A DNA stretch of 64,000 nt, taken from NCBI RefSeq assembly GCF_027922425.1, contig NZ_BSFQ01000003.1, forward strand, positions 186,001 through 250,000, written 5' to 3'. Below are positions 35,573 to 44,213 of this stretch, one piece after another (within the stretch, counting starts at the first letter, position 1; each line of letters starts with the position of its first letter). Both the position numbers and the translations under genes were made by a program. This stretch comes from Pseudonocardia halophobica. Its GTDB lineage: Bacteria > Actinomycetota > Actinomycetes > Mycobacteriales > Pseudonocardiaceae. The notes under the pieces were generated by a model, which worked only from the letters and a program-made list of their open reading frames with translations, was not told where the DNA came from and searched no databases.

Positions 35573-36528
35573 TCGTCGCGACGAGCGGGCTCACCAAGCG
35601 GTTCGGCCGGGTCACCGCGGTCGACGGGGTGTCCCTGCAGGTCCAGGAAGGCGTCCGGTTCGGGCTGCTGGGCCCCAACGGCTCCGGCAAGACCACGCTG
35701 GTCCGGATGCTGCTCGGGCTGGTCCACGCGACGTCGGGCTCGATCGAGGTGCTCGGCGAGCCGATGCCGCGGCGGGCCCGCACCGTGCTGCCGCGGGTCG
35801 GCGCGCTCGTGGAGGGCCCGGCCGCGTGGGACCACCTGTCCGGGCGGGCCAACCTCCGGCTGCTCGACGCCGCGGGGCCGGGCCGGGCGCGCCACCGCCG
35901 GCGGCGGGTCGACGCGGTGCTGGAGCAGGTCGGGCTCGGCGGCGTCGACCGGCGCCCGGTGAAGGCCTACTCGCTCGGCATGCGCCAGCGCCTGGGCATC
36001 GCCGCCGCCCTGCTCCGCGAACCCGAGCTGCTGCTGCTCGACGAGCCCACCAACGGCCTCGACCCCCGCGGCATCCAGGAGATGCGCGCGCTCCTGACCT
36101 CGCTGAACGAGGCCGGGACCACGGTCGTGCTCTCCTCGCACCTGCTCACCGAGGTCGAGGCGCTGTGCACCCACGTCGGCGTGATGGACAGGGGCCGGCT
36201 GGCGCTCTCGTCGGAGCTGGGCGCCCTGCGCACACCCACCGGGCGGGTGCTGGTGCGCAGTCCGGAGCCCGACGCCGTCGTCGGGCTGCTCGACGGGCAG
36301 GTCGTCGACCGGCGCGGGGACACTCTGACGGTCCGCGGGGCGGAGCCCGCCGCGCTCAACGCCCGGCTGGTCTCCGGCGGCGTGCGGGTGACCGGGCTGA
36401 CCGAGGAGCGGCGGACGCTGGAGCAGGTGGTGCTGGAGCTGACCGGGACGGGGAACGACCGGGTGGACCGGAGGCCGCGCGAGGCCGTGGTGCCGGGGCG
36501 GTCCCGCGGAGCGGGGGGACCGCGGTGA
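35569..36528 (+). CDS. ABC transporter ATP-binding protein
   Basis: 319 aa from a GTG at 35569. Walker A GPNGSGKT, signature YSLGMRQRLGIA (LG-MRQ rather than LSGGQ, common in ABC-2 drug/lipid exporters), Walker B LLLLDEPTNGLDP and the His switch SSH. A C-terminal DUF4162-like region follows (GRVLVRSPEPDAVVGLL...RTLEQVVLELTG). The last 30 residues are basic and variable. 4-bp overlaps at both ends couple it to the secreted protein and the permease. Confidence 0.93.
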   Translation: MIVATSGLTKRFGRVTAVDGVSLQVQEGVRFGLLGPNGSGKTTLVRMLLGLVHATSGSIEVLGEPMPRRARTVLPRVGALVEGPAAWDHLSGRANLRLLDAAGPGRARHRRRRVDAVLEQVGLGGVDRRPVKAYSLGMRQRLGIAAALLREPELLLLDEPTNGLDPRGIQEMRALLTSLNEAGTTVVLSSHLLTEVEALCTHVGVMDRGRLALSSELGALRTPTGRVLVRSPEPDAVVGLLDGQVVDRRGDTLTVRGAEPAALNARLVSGGVRVTGLTEERRTLEQVVLELTGTGNDRVDRRPREAVVPGRSRGAGGPR

Positions 36529-37355
36529 TCGGGGTCGAGCTGCGGCTGATGCTCCGCCGACGCCGGGTGTGGCTCTGCTGGGTGCTGCTCTGCGCGCTGC
36601 CGACGCTCGTCGCGATCCTGCTCGCGACCACCCGGCTCGCGCCGCCTCCCGGCCGCGGCGGCGCGTTCCTGTCGGCCGTGGTGAGCAACGGCCAGATCTT
36701 CCCGGCGGCGGCGCTCGCGCTCGTCATCCCGATCTTCCTGCCGATCACGGTGGCGATCGTCGCGGGCGACACCGTGGCGGGCGAGGCCTCGGCCGGCACG
36801 CTGCGGTACCTGCTCGTGCGGCCGGTCGGGCGGGTGCGACTGCTGTGGGCGAAGCTGATCTCCGTGGCCGCGTTCGTGCTGCTCGCCGTGCTGTTCGTGA
36901 CCCTGGTGTCGTACGTCGTCGGCGTCCTGGCCTTCGGCTTCGGGCCCGACGCCTCGATCGGCGGCGCGGGCGCGATCCCGTCGCTGTCGGGCGTCGAGCT
37001 GACCCCGCTCGACGTGGTGGGCCGGACCGCCGCGACCGTCGGTTACCTGGCCCTGTGCATGCTCGCGCTCGGCGCGGTCGGGCTGTTCTTCTCGACGCTC
37101 ACGGACTCGCCGCTCGCCGCCACGCTGGGGGTGCTGGCCTTCGTCGTGGCGAGCGCGGCGCTGCAGCCGCTCGACGCCGCCGCGGCGATCGAGCCCTATC
37201 TGCCGACCTCGCACTGGCTGGCGTGGATCGACCTGTACCGCGACCCGATCCTCTGGACCAACCTGCGGGAGGGGGTGCTGGTGCAGCTCGGGTACGTCGT
37301 CATCGCCTTCGGTGCCGCCTGGGCCAACTTCAGCACCAAGGACGTGACGACGTGA
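36525..37355 (+). CDS. ABC-2 type transporter permease
   Basis: 276 aa from the GTG at 36525. Six hydrophobic segments, including VWLCWVLLCALPTLVAILLA, FPAAALALVIPIFLPITVAIVAG, LISVAAFVLLAVLFVTLVSYVVGVLAF and AATLGVLAFVVASAALQPL. GDTVAGEASAGTLRYLLVRPVGR is the ABC-2 permease motif that faces the ATPase. Forms the membrane half of an exporter with the gene at 35569. Confidence 0.92.
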   Translation: MIGVELRLMLRRRRVWLCWVLLCALPTLVAILLATTRLAPPPGRGGAFLSAVVSNGQIFPAAALALVIPIFLPITVAIVAGDTVAGEASAGTLRYLLVRPVGRVRLLWAKLISVAAFVLLAVLFVTLVSYVVGVLAFGFGPDASIGGAGAIPSLSGVELTPLDVVGRTAATVGYLALCMLALGAVGLFFSTLTDSPLAATLGVLAFVVASAALQPLDAAAAIEPYLPTSHWLAWIDLYRDPILWTNLREGVLVQLGYVVIAFGAAWANFSTKDVTT

Positions 37356-37362
37356 GATCGCC

Positions 37363-38163
37363 TCACCGGCCCGGCGCGGCGGCGGTGCCGCAGCCGGCGC
37401 CGGTGAGGTCGATGGGCCGGGGCGCGATCCCCCGCAGGACCAGGCCGGTCGCGGTCGCGTCGGTCGGCAGGCCCGAGTGCGTGACGCGCGCGCCCGGGCA
37501 CACCTGCTGCACCGGCACGTTGACCGCGCCGGGGAGGTTCGCGGTGTCGGGCGGGGTGGAGGTCTCGTCGTTCCCGGTCCAGACCGAGAGCCAGGGCAGG
37601 GCGCTGCCGACCCTCGCCCGCGCCAGCTCGGTGAGCTCCGCGGACCCGGGGGCGAGCTGGCGGCAGGCGGTGGGGCAGGCGTCGGGGGCCCGGGCGATGG
37701 CGAGCGCGGCGAGCGACGTGCCGTTCAGCGGTGAGCCCAGGGTGACGATGCGGCGGGCCTTGGCGGCGCCGTCGTCCCGGGCGACCCACAGGCCGGCGAC
37801 CACACCGCCGGCGCTGTAGCCGACGACGTCGACCGACGGGGCGCCGGCGGCCAGGGCGGCCGTGACGGCGTCGTCGAGCAGGCGGACCTGCGCGGAGAGG
37901 TCGCCCGTGCCGTCGCCGACGAGGGTGAGCACCCGGGCGTCGCGGCCCGTCGCCTGGATCTGCGCCGCCAGCCGGAGCAGGGAGTCGCGGCCGCCGCCGT
38001 AGCCGGGAACGAGCAGCACCGGGCCGGGGCGGTCCTGGGCGGGGCGGGCGTCGGTGTCGACCGACGGCCGGGTCGAGCTCGCCACCCGTACCCCGACGAC
38101 CACCGCCGCGACCAGCACGAGCGCGGTCAGGACCGCGACCAGCACCCGGCGCCGGGGGCTCAC
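37363..38163 (-). CDS. exported alpha/beta hydrolase (lipase/esterase-like)
   Basis: 266 aa from the GTG at 38163, which overlaps the hemW stop. A signal-anchor (RRRVLVAVLTALVLVAAVVVGV) is followed by a hydrolase fold: PVLLVPGYGGGRDSLLRLAAQIQ (oxyanion region) and nucleophile elbow GYSAGG in VDVVGYSAGGVVAGLWVA. VTLGSPLNGTS is the post-elbow block of triacylglycerol lipases and PGAP1-like proteins, and a late His lies in RVTHSGLP. Acts outside the membrane on an ester; the substrate is unknown. Confidence 0.85.
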   Translation of the reverse strand: MSPRRRVLVAVLTALVLVAAVVVGVRVASSTRPSVDTDARPAQDRPGPVLLVPGYGGGRDSLLRLAAQIQATGRDARVLTLVGDGTGDLSAQVRLLDDAVTAALAAGAPSVDVVGYSAGGVVAGLWVARDDGAAKARRIVTLGSPLNGTSLAALAIARAPDACPTACRQLAPGSAELTELARARVGSALPWLSVWTGNDETSTPPDTANLPGAVNVPVQQVCPGARVTHSGLPTDATATGLVLRGIAPRPIDLTGAGCGTAAAPGR

Positions 38164-39323
38164 GCCGGGGTGCTCTCGCTCGCGAGCAGCAGGTCCTGGA
38201 CCACGCGGTCGGCGAGCAGGCGGCCGAGGCGGGTGAGGATCGCCCGGCCGCGGTCGAGGGCGGCGGCGTCGAGCAGGCCGTCCGCGGCCGCGCGCCCGGC
38301 CTCGCGGCGGGCGGGGTCGTCGAGCAGCGCGAGGTCCAGGCCCTCGGCGAGGCGCAGCCGCAGCATCACGCGCTCGGTGTGCCGGTCCGCGGCCGTCAGC
38401 ACCTCGTGGTCCGCCTCCGGTGAGCCCTCCGCGACGGCCGCGGCGTAGCGGGCGGGGTGCTTCACGTTCCACCAGCGCCGGCCCGCGAGGTGCGAGTGGG
38501 CGCCGGGCCCGACGCCCCACCAGTCGCCGTCGAGCCAGTAGCCGAGGTTGTGCCGGCACTCGGCCTCGGGCGTGCGGGCCCAGTTGGACACCTCGTACCA
38601 GTGCAGGCCGGCGGCGGTGAGGAGGTCGTCGATGAGCTCGTAGCGCTCGGCGGCGACGTCGTCGTCCGGCGCGGGCAGCTCGCCGCGCGCGACCCGGCGG
38701 GCCAGGGCCGTGCCGTCCTCGACGATCAGCGAGTACGCCGACACGTGGTCGACGCCCGCGGCGAGCACCGCCTCGACCGACGCGCGGAGGTCGTCCGTGG
38801 TCTCGCCGGGGGTCGCGTAGATCAGGTCCAGGTTGACGTGGGCGATCCCGGCGGCCGCGGCCTCGCGGGCGGCCTCGACGGCCCGGCCCGGCGTGTGCCG
38901 GCGCTCAAGCACGCGCAGGACGTGCGGCGCCGCGGACTGCATGCCGAGCGAGACGCGGGTGAACCCGGCCCCGACGAGCCCGGCGAAGAACTCCGGGGAC
39001 GTCGACTCCGGGTTCGACTCGGTGGTGACCTCGGCGCCCGGGGCGAGGCCGAACTCGTCGCGGATCGCGTCGAGCACGGTGCCGAGGCGGGCGGCGCCGA
39101 TCAGGGACGGCGTGCCCCCGCCCACGAAGACCGTGTCGACGGCCCGGTCGCCGACGGTCCGGCGGGCCAGCGCGAGCTCGCGGCGGACGGCCTCGAGCCA
39201 GCCGTCGGGCGAGGAGCCGGAGCCCGCGAGCTCGGAGGCGGTGTAGGTGTTGAAGTCGCAGTAGCCGCAGCGCGACGCGCAGAAGGGCACGTGCACGTAG
39301 ATCCCGAACGGCGTCCTGCTCAC
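38160..39323 (-). CDS. hemW: radical SAM heme chaperone HemW
   Basis: 387 aa with a GTG start (VSRTPFGIYVHVPFCASRCGYCDFNTYT). The [4Fe-4S]-SAM motif is C-x3-C-x2-C (CASRCGYC); further blocks are FVGGGTPSLIG, TTESNPES, SLGMQS and the HemW-specific CRHNLGYWLDGDWWGVGPGAHS. It lacks the extra upstream cysteine of true oxygen-independent coproporphyrinogen oxidase HemN, so heme trafficking is the better call. In mycobacteria the equivalent is labelled hemN. Confidence 0.93.
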   Translation of the reverse strand: MSRTPFGIYVHVPFCASRCGYCDFNTYTASELAGSGSSPDGWLEAVRRELALARRTVGDRAVDTVFVGGGTPSLIGAARLGTVLDAIRDEFGLAPGAEVTTESNPESTSPEFFAGLVGAGFTRVSLGMQSAAPHVLRVLERRHTPGRAVEAAREAAAAGIAHVNLDLIYATPGETTDDLRASVEAVLAAGVDHVSAYSLIVEDGTALARRVARGELPAPDDDVAAERYELIDDLLTAAGLHWYEVSNWARTPEAECRHNLGYWLDGDWWGVGPGAHSHLAGRRWWNVKHPARYAAAVAEGSPEADHEVLTAADRHTERVMLRLRLAEGLDLALLDDPARREAGRAAADGLLDAAALDRGRAILTRLGRLLADRVVQDLLLASESTPA

Positions 39324-39393
39324 GACTCCACGGTACGGACTCGTGGTGCGGAGCCGGCGTCCGCGGCGGGGTCGTTGGTCAAGGTCGGCCGTC

Positions 39394-39460
39394 CATGATC
39401 ACGGCGAATGGAGCGGGATCCGCGCTCAGCGCGGAGAGCGTTCCCTATCCGACGATCATG
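39394..39460. repeat. 66/67-bp palindromic repeat, copy 8 (ATGATC-ended variant)
   Basis: CATGATCACGGCG ... CGATCATG outer arms as in copy 7. The core is diverged (AATGGAGCGGGATCC...GCGTTCC). It lies in the gap between divergent or convergent transcripts downstream of the low-complexity protein. The remaining 140 bp of this gap hold a short inverted pair (CGGTGCA / TGCACCG) and nothing else I can name. Confidence 0.65.
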
Positions 39461-39603
39461 CAGGGCCTGCGCTGCCGGCTCGGGCGAGTTGCGGTGCAGG
39501 GGCCGCTGTCGCGCGGCTCGTGCACCGCAGAGGTGGGACCAGCGCGGACTGCTGCCGGCCGCGACCGCGTCTGTCGCTTCCTCCGCGCCGCGAGCTCGGC
39601 GTC

Positions 39604-40737
39604 TCAGTCGGCGCGATGCCGGCCGCCGACGGTTCGATCCCGATCGGCGCCGTCCCACCACCCGGTGCCCCAGGAATCCTCGGAGTCGGTGAGGTCGGCC
39701 GCCGGGTCCTCCTCGACGGCGGGCAGCTCGGCCTGCTGTCCTTCCTGGTCGGCGTGGCGTTCCTCCTGGTCGATCCGGAGTTCGCTCCGGCGCTCGGCGT
39801 CCTCCACCGCCAGCTCCGCGCGGCGCTCGGCCTCGTCGGCGGCCTCCTCGGCGCGGCGCTCCGCGTCGTCGGCTCGGCGCTCCGCCTCATTCGCGCGGCG
39901 TTCGGCGCGGTCCGAGGCGAGGTCGTCGTCCGGGTCCTCCGACGGGTCGGGGACGACGCGCCGGGAGCCCGGGTTCGTGGGTTCCGGAGTCGGGGCGACG
40001 ACACCCGGCGGCGGGGCGGCGACGGCCGGAGGCGGTGCGGCGACGGCCGGGGGCGGTGTGATCGCCGGTCCGGCAGGAGCAGGGGCCGCGGGAGCAGGGG
40101 CCGCAGGAGCAGGGGCCGCAGGAGCGGGAGCACCCGGAGCAGGGGCGCCGGAGCCGGCTCCCGGTACGGTCGAGCCCGCTCCACCACCCGCCGGACCGGA
40201 GGAGACGCCCCCACCGCCGCCCGAGCCGACCGAGCCGCCGGCGCCCGAGCCCGACCCACCCGCACCGCCGGAGCCCGGACCCCCGGACCCTGCGGACCCG
40301 GAGCCACCGGCTCCGCCCGAGCCGCCGGACCCTCCCGCGCTGCCTGAGCCGGCCGAGTCCCCCGAACTGCCGGAACCTCCCGCGCCGCCGGAGCCGGCCG
40401 AACCAGGACCCGCCGGACCAGAACCCGCCGCCCCGGACCCGTCCGACCCACCCGCCCCAGGGCTCGTCGACCCCGTCCCACCCGACCCGGGCACGTCCGT
40501 CGCGGAACCCCCGGGCGCAGGAGCGGACGACATGGTCGGCAGCGCCACCCGGGGCTGCTCGGAACCTCCGTCCGAGGTGACCGCGGCCCAGGTCGCGGCG
40601 CCGCCCACCCCGAGCACCCCGACGGCCGCGAGCGCCGCCAGCAGCCCGCGTCGCCCCGGTCGCGTGGGCCGGCGGTCCCCGCGCAGCAGGTCCGCCGCGG
40701 GGATGCGCCCGCGCGCCCGTCCGTGCCGCGGAGCCAT
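39604..40737 (-). CDS. membrane-anchored low-complexity protein with coiled-coil tail
   Basis: 377 aa from the ATG at 40737, with GGAAGGAGG upstream. Layout: basic cytosolic N-terminus (1-30), one membrane segment (31-54), a Gly/Ser/Ala-rich stretch (83-197), a Pro/Ala tract with APAPAAP repeats (198-250), and a highly charged heptad-like segment with four or more AERRA/ERRAD repeats (276-335). It ends in a W-rich acidic tail (DSWGTGWWDG). No enzyme domain. Divergent from a membrane Ser/Thr kinase with a shared 240-bp promoter region, so it may be a wall-spanning partner or substrate of that kinase. Confidence 0.85.
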   Translation of the reverse strand: MAPRHGRARGRIPAADLLRGDRRPTRPGRRGLLAALAAVGVLGVGGAATWAAVTSDGGSEQPRVALPTMSSAPAPGGSATDVPGSGGTGSTSPGAGGSDGSGAAGSGPAGPGSAGSGGAGGSGSSGDSAGSGSAGGSGGSGGAGGSGSAGSGGPGSGGAGGSGSGAGGSVGSGGGGGVSSGPAGGGAGSTVPGAGSGAPAPGAPAPAAPAPAAPAPAAPAPAGPAITPPPAVAAPPPAVAAPPPGVVAPTPEPTNPGSRRVVPDPSEDPDDDLASDRAERRANEAERRADDAERRAEEAADEAERRAELAVEDAERRSELRIDQEERHADQEGQQAELPAVEEDPAADLTDSEDSWGTGWWDGADRDRTVGGRHRAD

Positions 40738-40976
40738 GGTCCTCCTTCCGCCCGCGCCCGGGTGCCCGTTTCGGGGTGTCCCGAACCCCGTGGATCATTC
40801 CGCCGCGGGCGCCCGCGCGCGACCCCGAACCGGAACCCTGAGAGATCGTCTCCGCCGTTCGGCCGCCGCCGATCTTCCCCGCGGGCGCGTGGCGGTCGGG
40901 CCGACCCGGATGGGGTACCAAGGACCCCACCGCGCGGCCGCCGCCGCGACGGCGGAAGACGGAGGTCCCACAGGGC

Positions 40977-42269
40977 ATGGAGATCGGGACGGGCACCGGG
41001 GCGGACCCCGGCTCGGACGCGGAGTACGACGTGCTCGGCGAGCGGTACCGGCTCGACGAGCTGATCGGCGTGGGCGGCACCGCGCACGTCCACCGCGCCA
41101 CGGACCTGCGGACCGGCCGGGCGGTCGCGGTCAAGGTGCTGCACCCCGGGATCGACGTCCGCAGGCTCGGCGTCCGCGGGCTCGACCAGGTCCCGCGCCA
41201 TCCCGCCCTGGTCGAGGTCCTGGACAGCGGGGTCGACGGCGGCGGGGCCGACGGCGGCCGCGGCTTCGTCGTCATGCAGCTGGTCGACGGCGGGTCGCTG
41301 GCCGACCTGGTCGAGCTCGGCCCGGTCCCGGACGGGCGCGTGACCGCGATCGGCACCGTGATCGCCGGCGCCCTCGCCCACCTGCACGCGCTCGGTGTGG
41401 TGCACCGCGACGTCAAGCCCGCGAACGTGTTGCTCGACCGCACCGGCCGGGCGTTCCTCGCGGACCTCGGCGTCGCCCGGCTGCTCGACGCCACCCGCGT
41501 CACGACCACCGGCCTGGCCGTCGGGACCCCCGCCTACATGGCCCCCGAGCAGGTGAAGGGTCGCGAGGTCGGGCCGCCCGCGGACGTCTACTCCCTCGGC
41601 CTGGTCCTGCTGGAGGCACTGACCGGCCGGCGCGAGTACGCCGGCGCCGCCCTGGAGTCGGCGGTCGCGCGCATCCACCGCCGCCCCGACGTGCCGCCGC
41701 ACCTCGATCCCCCGCTGCGCACCCTGCTGATCGCGATGACCGCCGACGAGGTCGCGGCCCGGCCGAGCGCCGCCGAGGTCGGCGAGCGGCTGGGGGAGAT
41801 CGCGGTCCCCCGCCCGCGCACCACGCCGCTGCCCGTCCCCGCACAGGCCCGGCACCGCTCCCCCGCCCGGCCCGCGCCGCGCCGACGGCTGGCGACCGTC
41901 GTCGCCGGAGGAGTGGTCGCGGCCGGTGGTGTCGTCGTCCTCGGCACGAGCCTGCTCTCCGGTCCGACGGAGACGGCGCCGGCCGTCGTCCCCACCCCGG
42001 CGCCGACCGCACCCGCCGAGCCGGCGGCGCCGACGACCCAGCCGGTGCCGCACCTCGCGACCGCTGCCGGCGCCGCGCTCGAGCAGGCCACGCCCACCCC
42101 GAAGCCCGTACCGACCCGCGCGCCCCGCGTCGTCCTGCGCGACGACGAGGAGGACGAGGAGTTCGACCTCCGCGACTACCTCGACCAGCTCGGCGACGAG
42201 GACGGCGACGACGGCGACCGGGGCAACGGGAACGGCAACGGGAACGGGAACGGCCGCAACCGGGACTGA
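40977..42269 (+). CDS. membrane Ser/Thr protein kinase (PknB-type catalytic domain)
   Basis: 430 aa from the ATG at 40977, with GGAGG upstream. Kinase motifs: GVGGTAHVH (P-loop, about 31-39), catalytic Lys53 in AVKVL, HRDVKPANVLL (Asp145), DLG in place of DFG (163-165), and GTPAYMAPEQ. A single membrane segment spans about 305-327. The external part is short: Pro/Thr-rich, then very acidic (RDDEEDEEFDLRDYLDQLGDEDGDD), ending with a Gly-Asn repeat from a GGGAAC-type hexanucleotide run. No PASTA domains, so it is not PknB itself. Confidence 0.92.
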   Translation: MEIGTGTGADPGSDAEYDVLGERYRLDELIGVGGTAHVHRATDLRTGRAVAVKVLHPGIDVRRLGVRGLDQVPRHPALVEVLDSGVDGGGADGGRGFVVMQLVDGGSLADLVELGPVPDGRVTAIGTVIAGALAHLHALGVVHRDVKPANVLLDRTGRAFLADLGVARLLDATRVTTTGLAVGTPAYMAPEQVKGREVGPPADVYSLGLVLLEALTGRREYAGAALESAVARIHRRPDVPPHLDPPLRTLLIAMTADEVAARPSAAEVGERLGEIAVPRPRTTPLPVPAQARHRSPARPAPRRRLATVVAGGVVAAGGVVVLGTSLLSGPTETAPAVVPTPAPTAPAEPAAPTTQPVPHLATAAGAALEQATPTPKPVPTRAPRVVLRDDEEDEEFDLRDYLDQLGDEDGDDGDRGNGNGNGNGNGRNRD

Positions 42270-42349
42270 CGCCCGGCGCCTGTGAATCCCCTCCCAGCAT
42301 CCGGGCGCCCGGTGGCCTTTGGTCCGGACAGCGTGGCACCCTGTGGTGC

Positions 42350-42430
42350 GTGACTGCGCTGACTCTGCGCCTCGTGGCACGACGCCACGTGGACCTGCAC
42401 CGGGTGAACAGCGCGCTCTGTCGACGGTAG
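42350..42430 (+). CDS. Cys-containing leader peptide of the sulfate assimilation operon
   Basis: 26 codons from a GTG at 42350; the peptide contains RRHVDLHRVNSALC near its end. This matches the known actinobacterial leader-peptide pattern R-R-H-V-D-L-x-R-V-x-S-x-L-C found upstream of sulfur genes. Translation through the Cys codon could report cysteine supply and control the downstream genes by attenuation. It ends 112 bp before the sulfite reductase start. It is too short for ordinary gene callers. Confidence 0.72.
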   Translation: MTALTLRLVARRHVDLHRVNSALCRR

Positions 42431-42542
42431 CGCCACGCCGCGCCCTCGACCCCGTCAGACCAGGCCCCGGTCCGCGCCGGAATCCCGAACGCCCCGGCAT
42501 GCCCCGACGCCGCCCCCGCAGAGCTCAGGAGCTCCCACCACC

Positions 42543-44213
42543 ATGCCCACGGAAACCCCTGCCAAGCGCAAGCGCGGCGAAGGCCAGTGGAAGCTCGGCC
42601 ACCGCGAGCCGCTGAACCCGAACGAGCGCAGCAAGCGCGACGACGACGGGCTCAACGTCCGCACCCGGATCGAGAACATCTACGCCAAGCGCGGCTTCGA
42701 CTCGATCGACCCCGCCGACCTGCGGGGCCGTTTCCGCTGGTGGGGCCTCTACACCCAGCGCAAGCCGGGGATCGAGGGCGGGCGCACGGCCGCCCTGGAG
42801 CCCGAGGAGCTCGACGACCGCTACTTCATGCTGCGGATCCGGTGCGACGGCGGCGCCCTCACCACCGAGCAGCTGCGGGTCCTGGGTGAGGTCAGCCAGC
42901 AGTACGCGCGCAACACCGCGGACATCACCGACCGGCAGAACATCCAGTACCACTGGATCCAGGTCGAGGACATGCCGGCGATCTGGGAGAAGGTCGAGGG
43001 TGTCGGCCTGCTGACCACGGAGGCGTGCGGCGACACCCCGCGCGTGATCCTCGGCTCGCCCGTCGCGGGGATCGCCGCCGCGGACCCGGTCGACCCGGAG
43101 CCCGCGATCCGCACGATCCTGGACCGCTACATCGGGTCCAAGGAGTTCTCGAACCTGCCCCGCAAGTTCAAGACGGCCATCTCCTGGCAGCAGGACACCG
43201 CGCACGAGGTCAACGACATCTCGTTCGTCGGCGTCGAGCACCCCGAGCACGGGCCCGGCTTCGACCTCTGGGTCGGCGGCGGCCTGTCCACCAACCCCAA
43301 GATCGCGCAGCGGCTGGGCGCGTGGGTCCCCCTCGACGAGATCCCCGAGGTCTGGGCCGGGGTCGTGTCGGTCTTCCGGGACTACGGCTACCGGCGGCTG
43401 CGCAACCGTGCCCGCCTCAAGTTCCTGATCTCCGACTGGGGCGCGGAGGAGTTCCGCCGCGTGCTCGAGGAGGAGTACCTGGGCCGCACGCTGGTCGACG
43501 GGCCCGCCCCGGCGATCCCGGAGCGCCCGATCGACCACGTGGGCGTGCACAAGCAGAAGGACGGCGCCAACTACATCGGCCTCGCCCCGGCGTCCGGCCG
43601 CGTCTCCGGGGACACCCTGGTCGCGCTGGCCAAGGCCGCCGAGTCCGCGGGGTCGCGCCGGGTCCGGCTGACCCCCCAGCAGAAGGTCGTCGTGCTCGAC
43701 GTGCCCGACGCCGCCGTCGACGCCCTGGTCGCCGAGGCCGAGGGGCTCGGTCTGCAGGCGAACCCCTCGCCGTGGCGGCGCGCGACCATGGCGTGCACCG
43801 GCATCGAGTTCTGCAAGCTCGCGATCGTCGAGACCAAGGAGCGGGCGATCCGCCTGGTCACGGATCTGGAGGAGCGGCTCGCCGACATCCAGGGCGACAT
43901 CGACACGCCGGTGTCGATCCACCTCAACGGCTGCCCGAACTCCTGCGCGCGCACCCAGGTCGCCGACATCGGCCTCAAGGGCATGATCGTGCGCGACGCC
44001 GAGGGCAACCAGGTCGAGGGCTTCCAGGTGCACCTGGGTGGCGGGCTGGGCCTCGACGCCGGCTTCGGCCGCAAGCTGCGCGGGCTCAAGGTCACGAGCA
44101 AGGAGCTCGGCGAGTACGTCGAGCGCGTGGTGCGGAAGTACGTCGCGCAGCGCGAGCAGGGTGAGCGCTTCGCCCAGTGGGTGCTGCGGGCCGACGAGGA
44201 CGACCTCAAGTGA
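42543..44213 (+). CDS. sirA: ferredoxin-dependent sulfite reductase
   Basis: 556 aa. Siroheme/[4Fe-4S] ligands: Cys418 and Cys424 (ACTGIEFCKLA), Cys464 and Cys468 (NGCPNSCAR). Tyr70 (WWGLYTQRK) and Cys162 (TTEACGDTPR) match the positions of the Tyr69-Cys161 crosslinked pair that I recall for M. tuberculosis SirA, which favours sulfite over nitrite as substrate. Reduces sulfite to sulfide by six electrons from ferredoxin. First enzyme gene of the cys operon, after the leader peptide and a GAGCTC...GGAGC-type site. Confidence 0.92.
   Translation: MPTETPAKRKRGEGQWKLGHREPLNPNERSKRDDDGLNVRTRIENIYAKRGFDSIDPADLRGRFRWWGLYTQRKPGIEGGRTAALEPEELDDRYFMLRIRCDGGALTTEQLRVLGEVSQQYARNTADITDRQNIQYHWIQVEDMPAIWEKVEGVGLLTTEACGDTPRVILGSPVAGIAAADPVDPEPAIRTILDRYIGSKEFSNLPRKFKTAISWQQDTAHEVNDISFVGVEHPEHGPGFDLWVGGGLSTNPKIAQRLGAWVPLDEIPEVWAGVVSVFRDYGYRRLRNRARLKFLISDWGAEEFRRVLEEEYLGRTLVDGPAPAIPERPIDHVGVHKQKDGANYIGLAPASGRVSGDTLVALAKAAESAGSRRVRLTPQQKVVVLDVPDAAVDALVAEAEGLGLQANPSPWRRATMACTGIEFCKLAIVETKERAIRLVTDLEERLADIQGDIDTPVSIHLNGCPNSCARTQVADIGLKGMIVRDAEGNQVEGFQVHLGGGLGLDAGFGRKLRGLKVTSKELGEYVERVVRKYVAQREQGERFAQWVLRADEDDLK

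Noticed and set aside
38160..39323. Oxygen-independent coproporphyrinogen III oxidase HemN
   Set aside because: The protein has the C-x3-C-x2-C motif but lacks the additional conserved cysteine of true HemN, and it has the HNLGYW block typical of HemW.
42210..42266. Phase-variable repeat tract at the kinase 3' end (GGGAAC-type hexamers)
   Set aside because: The unit is 6 bp, so copy changes keep frame and only lengthen the Gly-Asn tail; no on/off switching is expected.
39395..42500. Very long open frames of about 1000 codons on both strands across the kinase and low-complexity genes
   Set aside because: They arise from extreme third-position GC. Their translations are Arg/Pro/Ala-rich without domains, while the true genes show kinase motifs or clear ribosome sites. 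The only part kept is the short leader peptide at the end of one frame.
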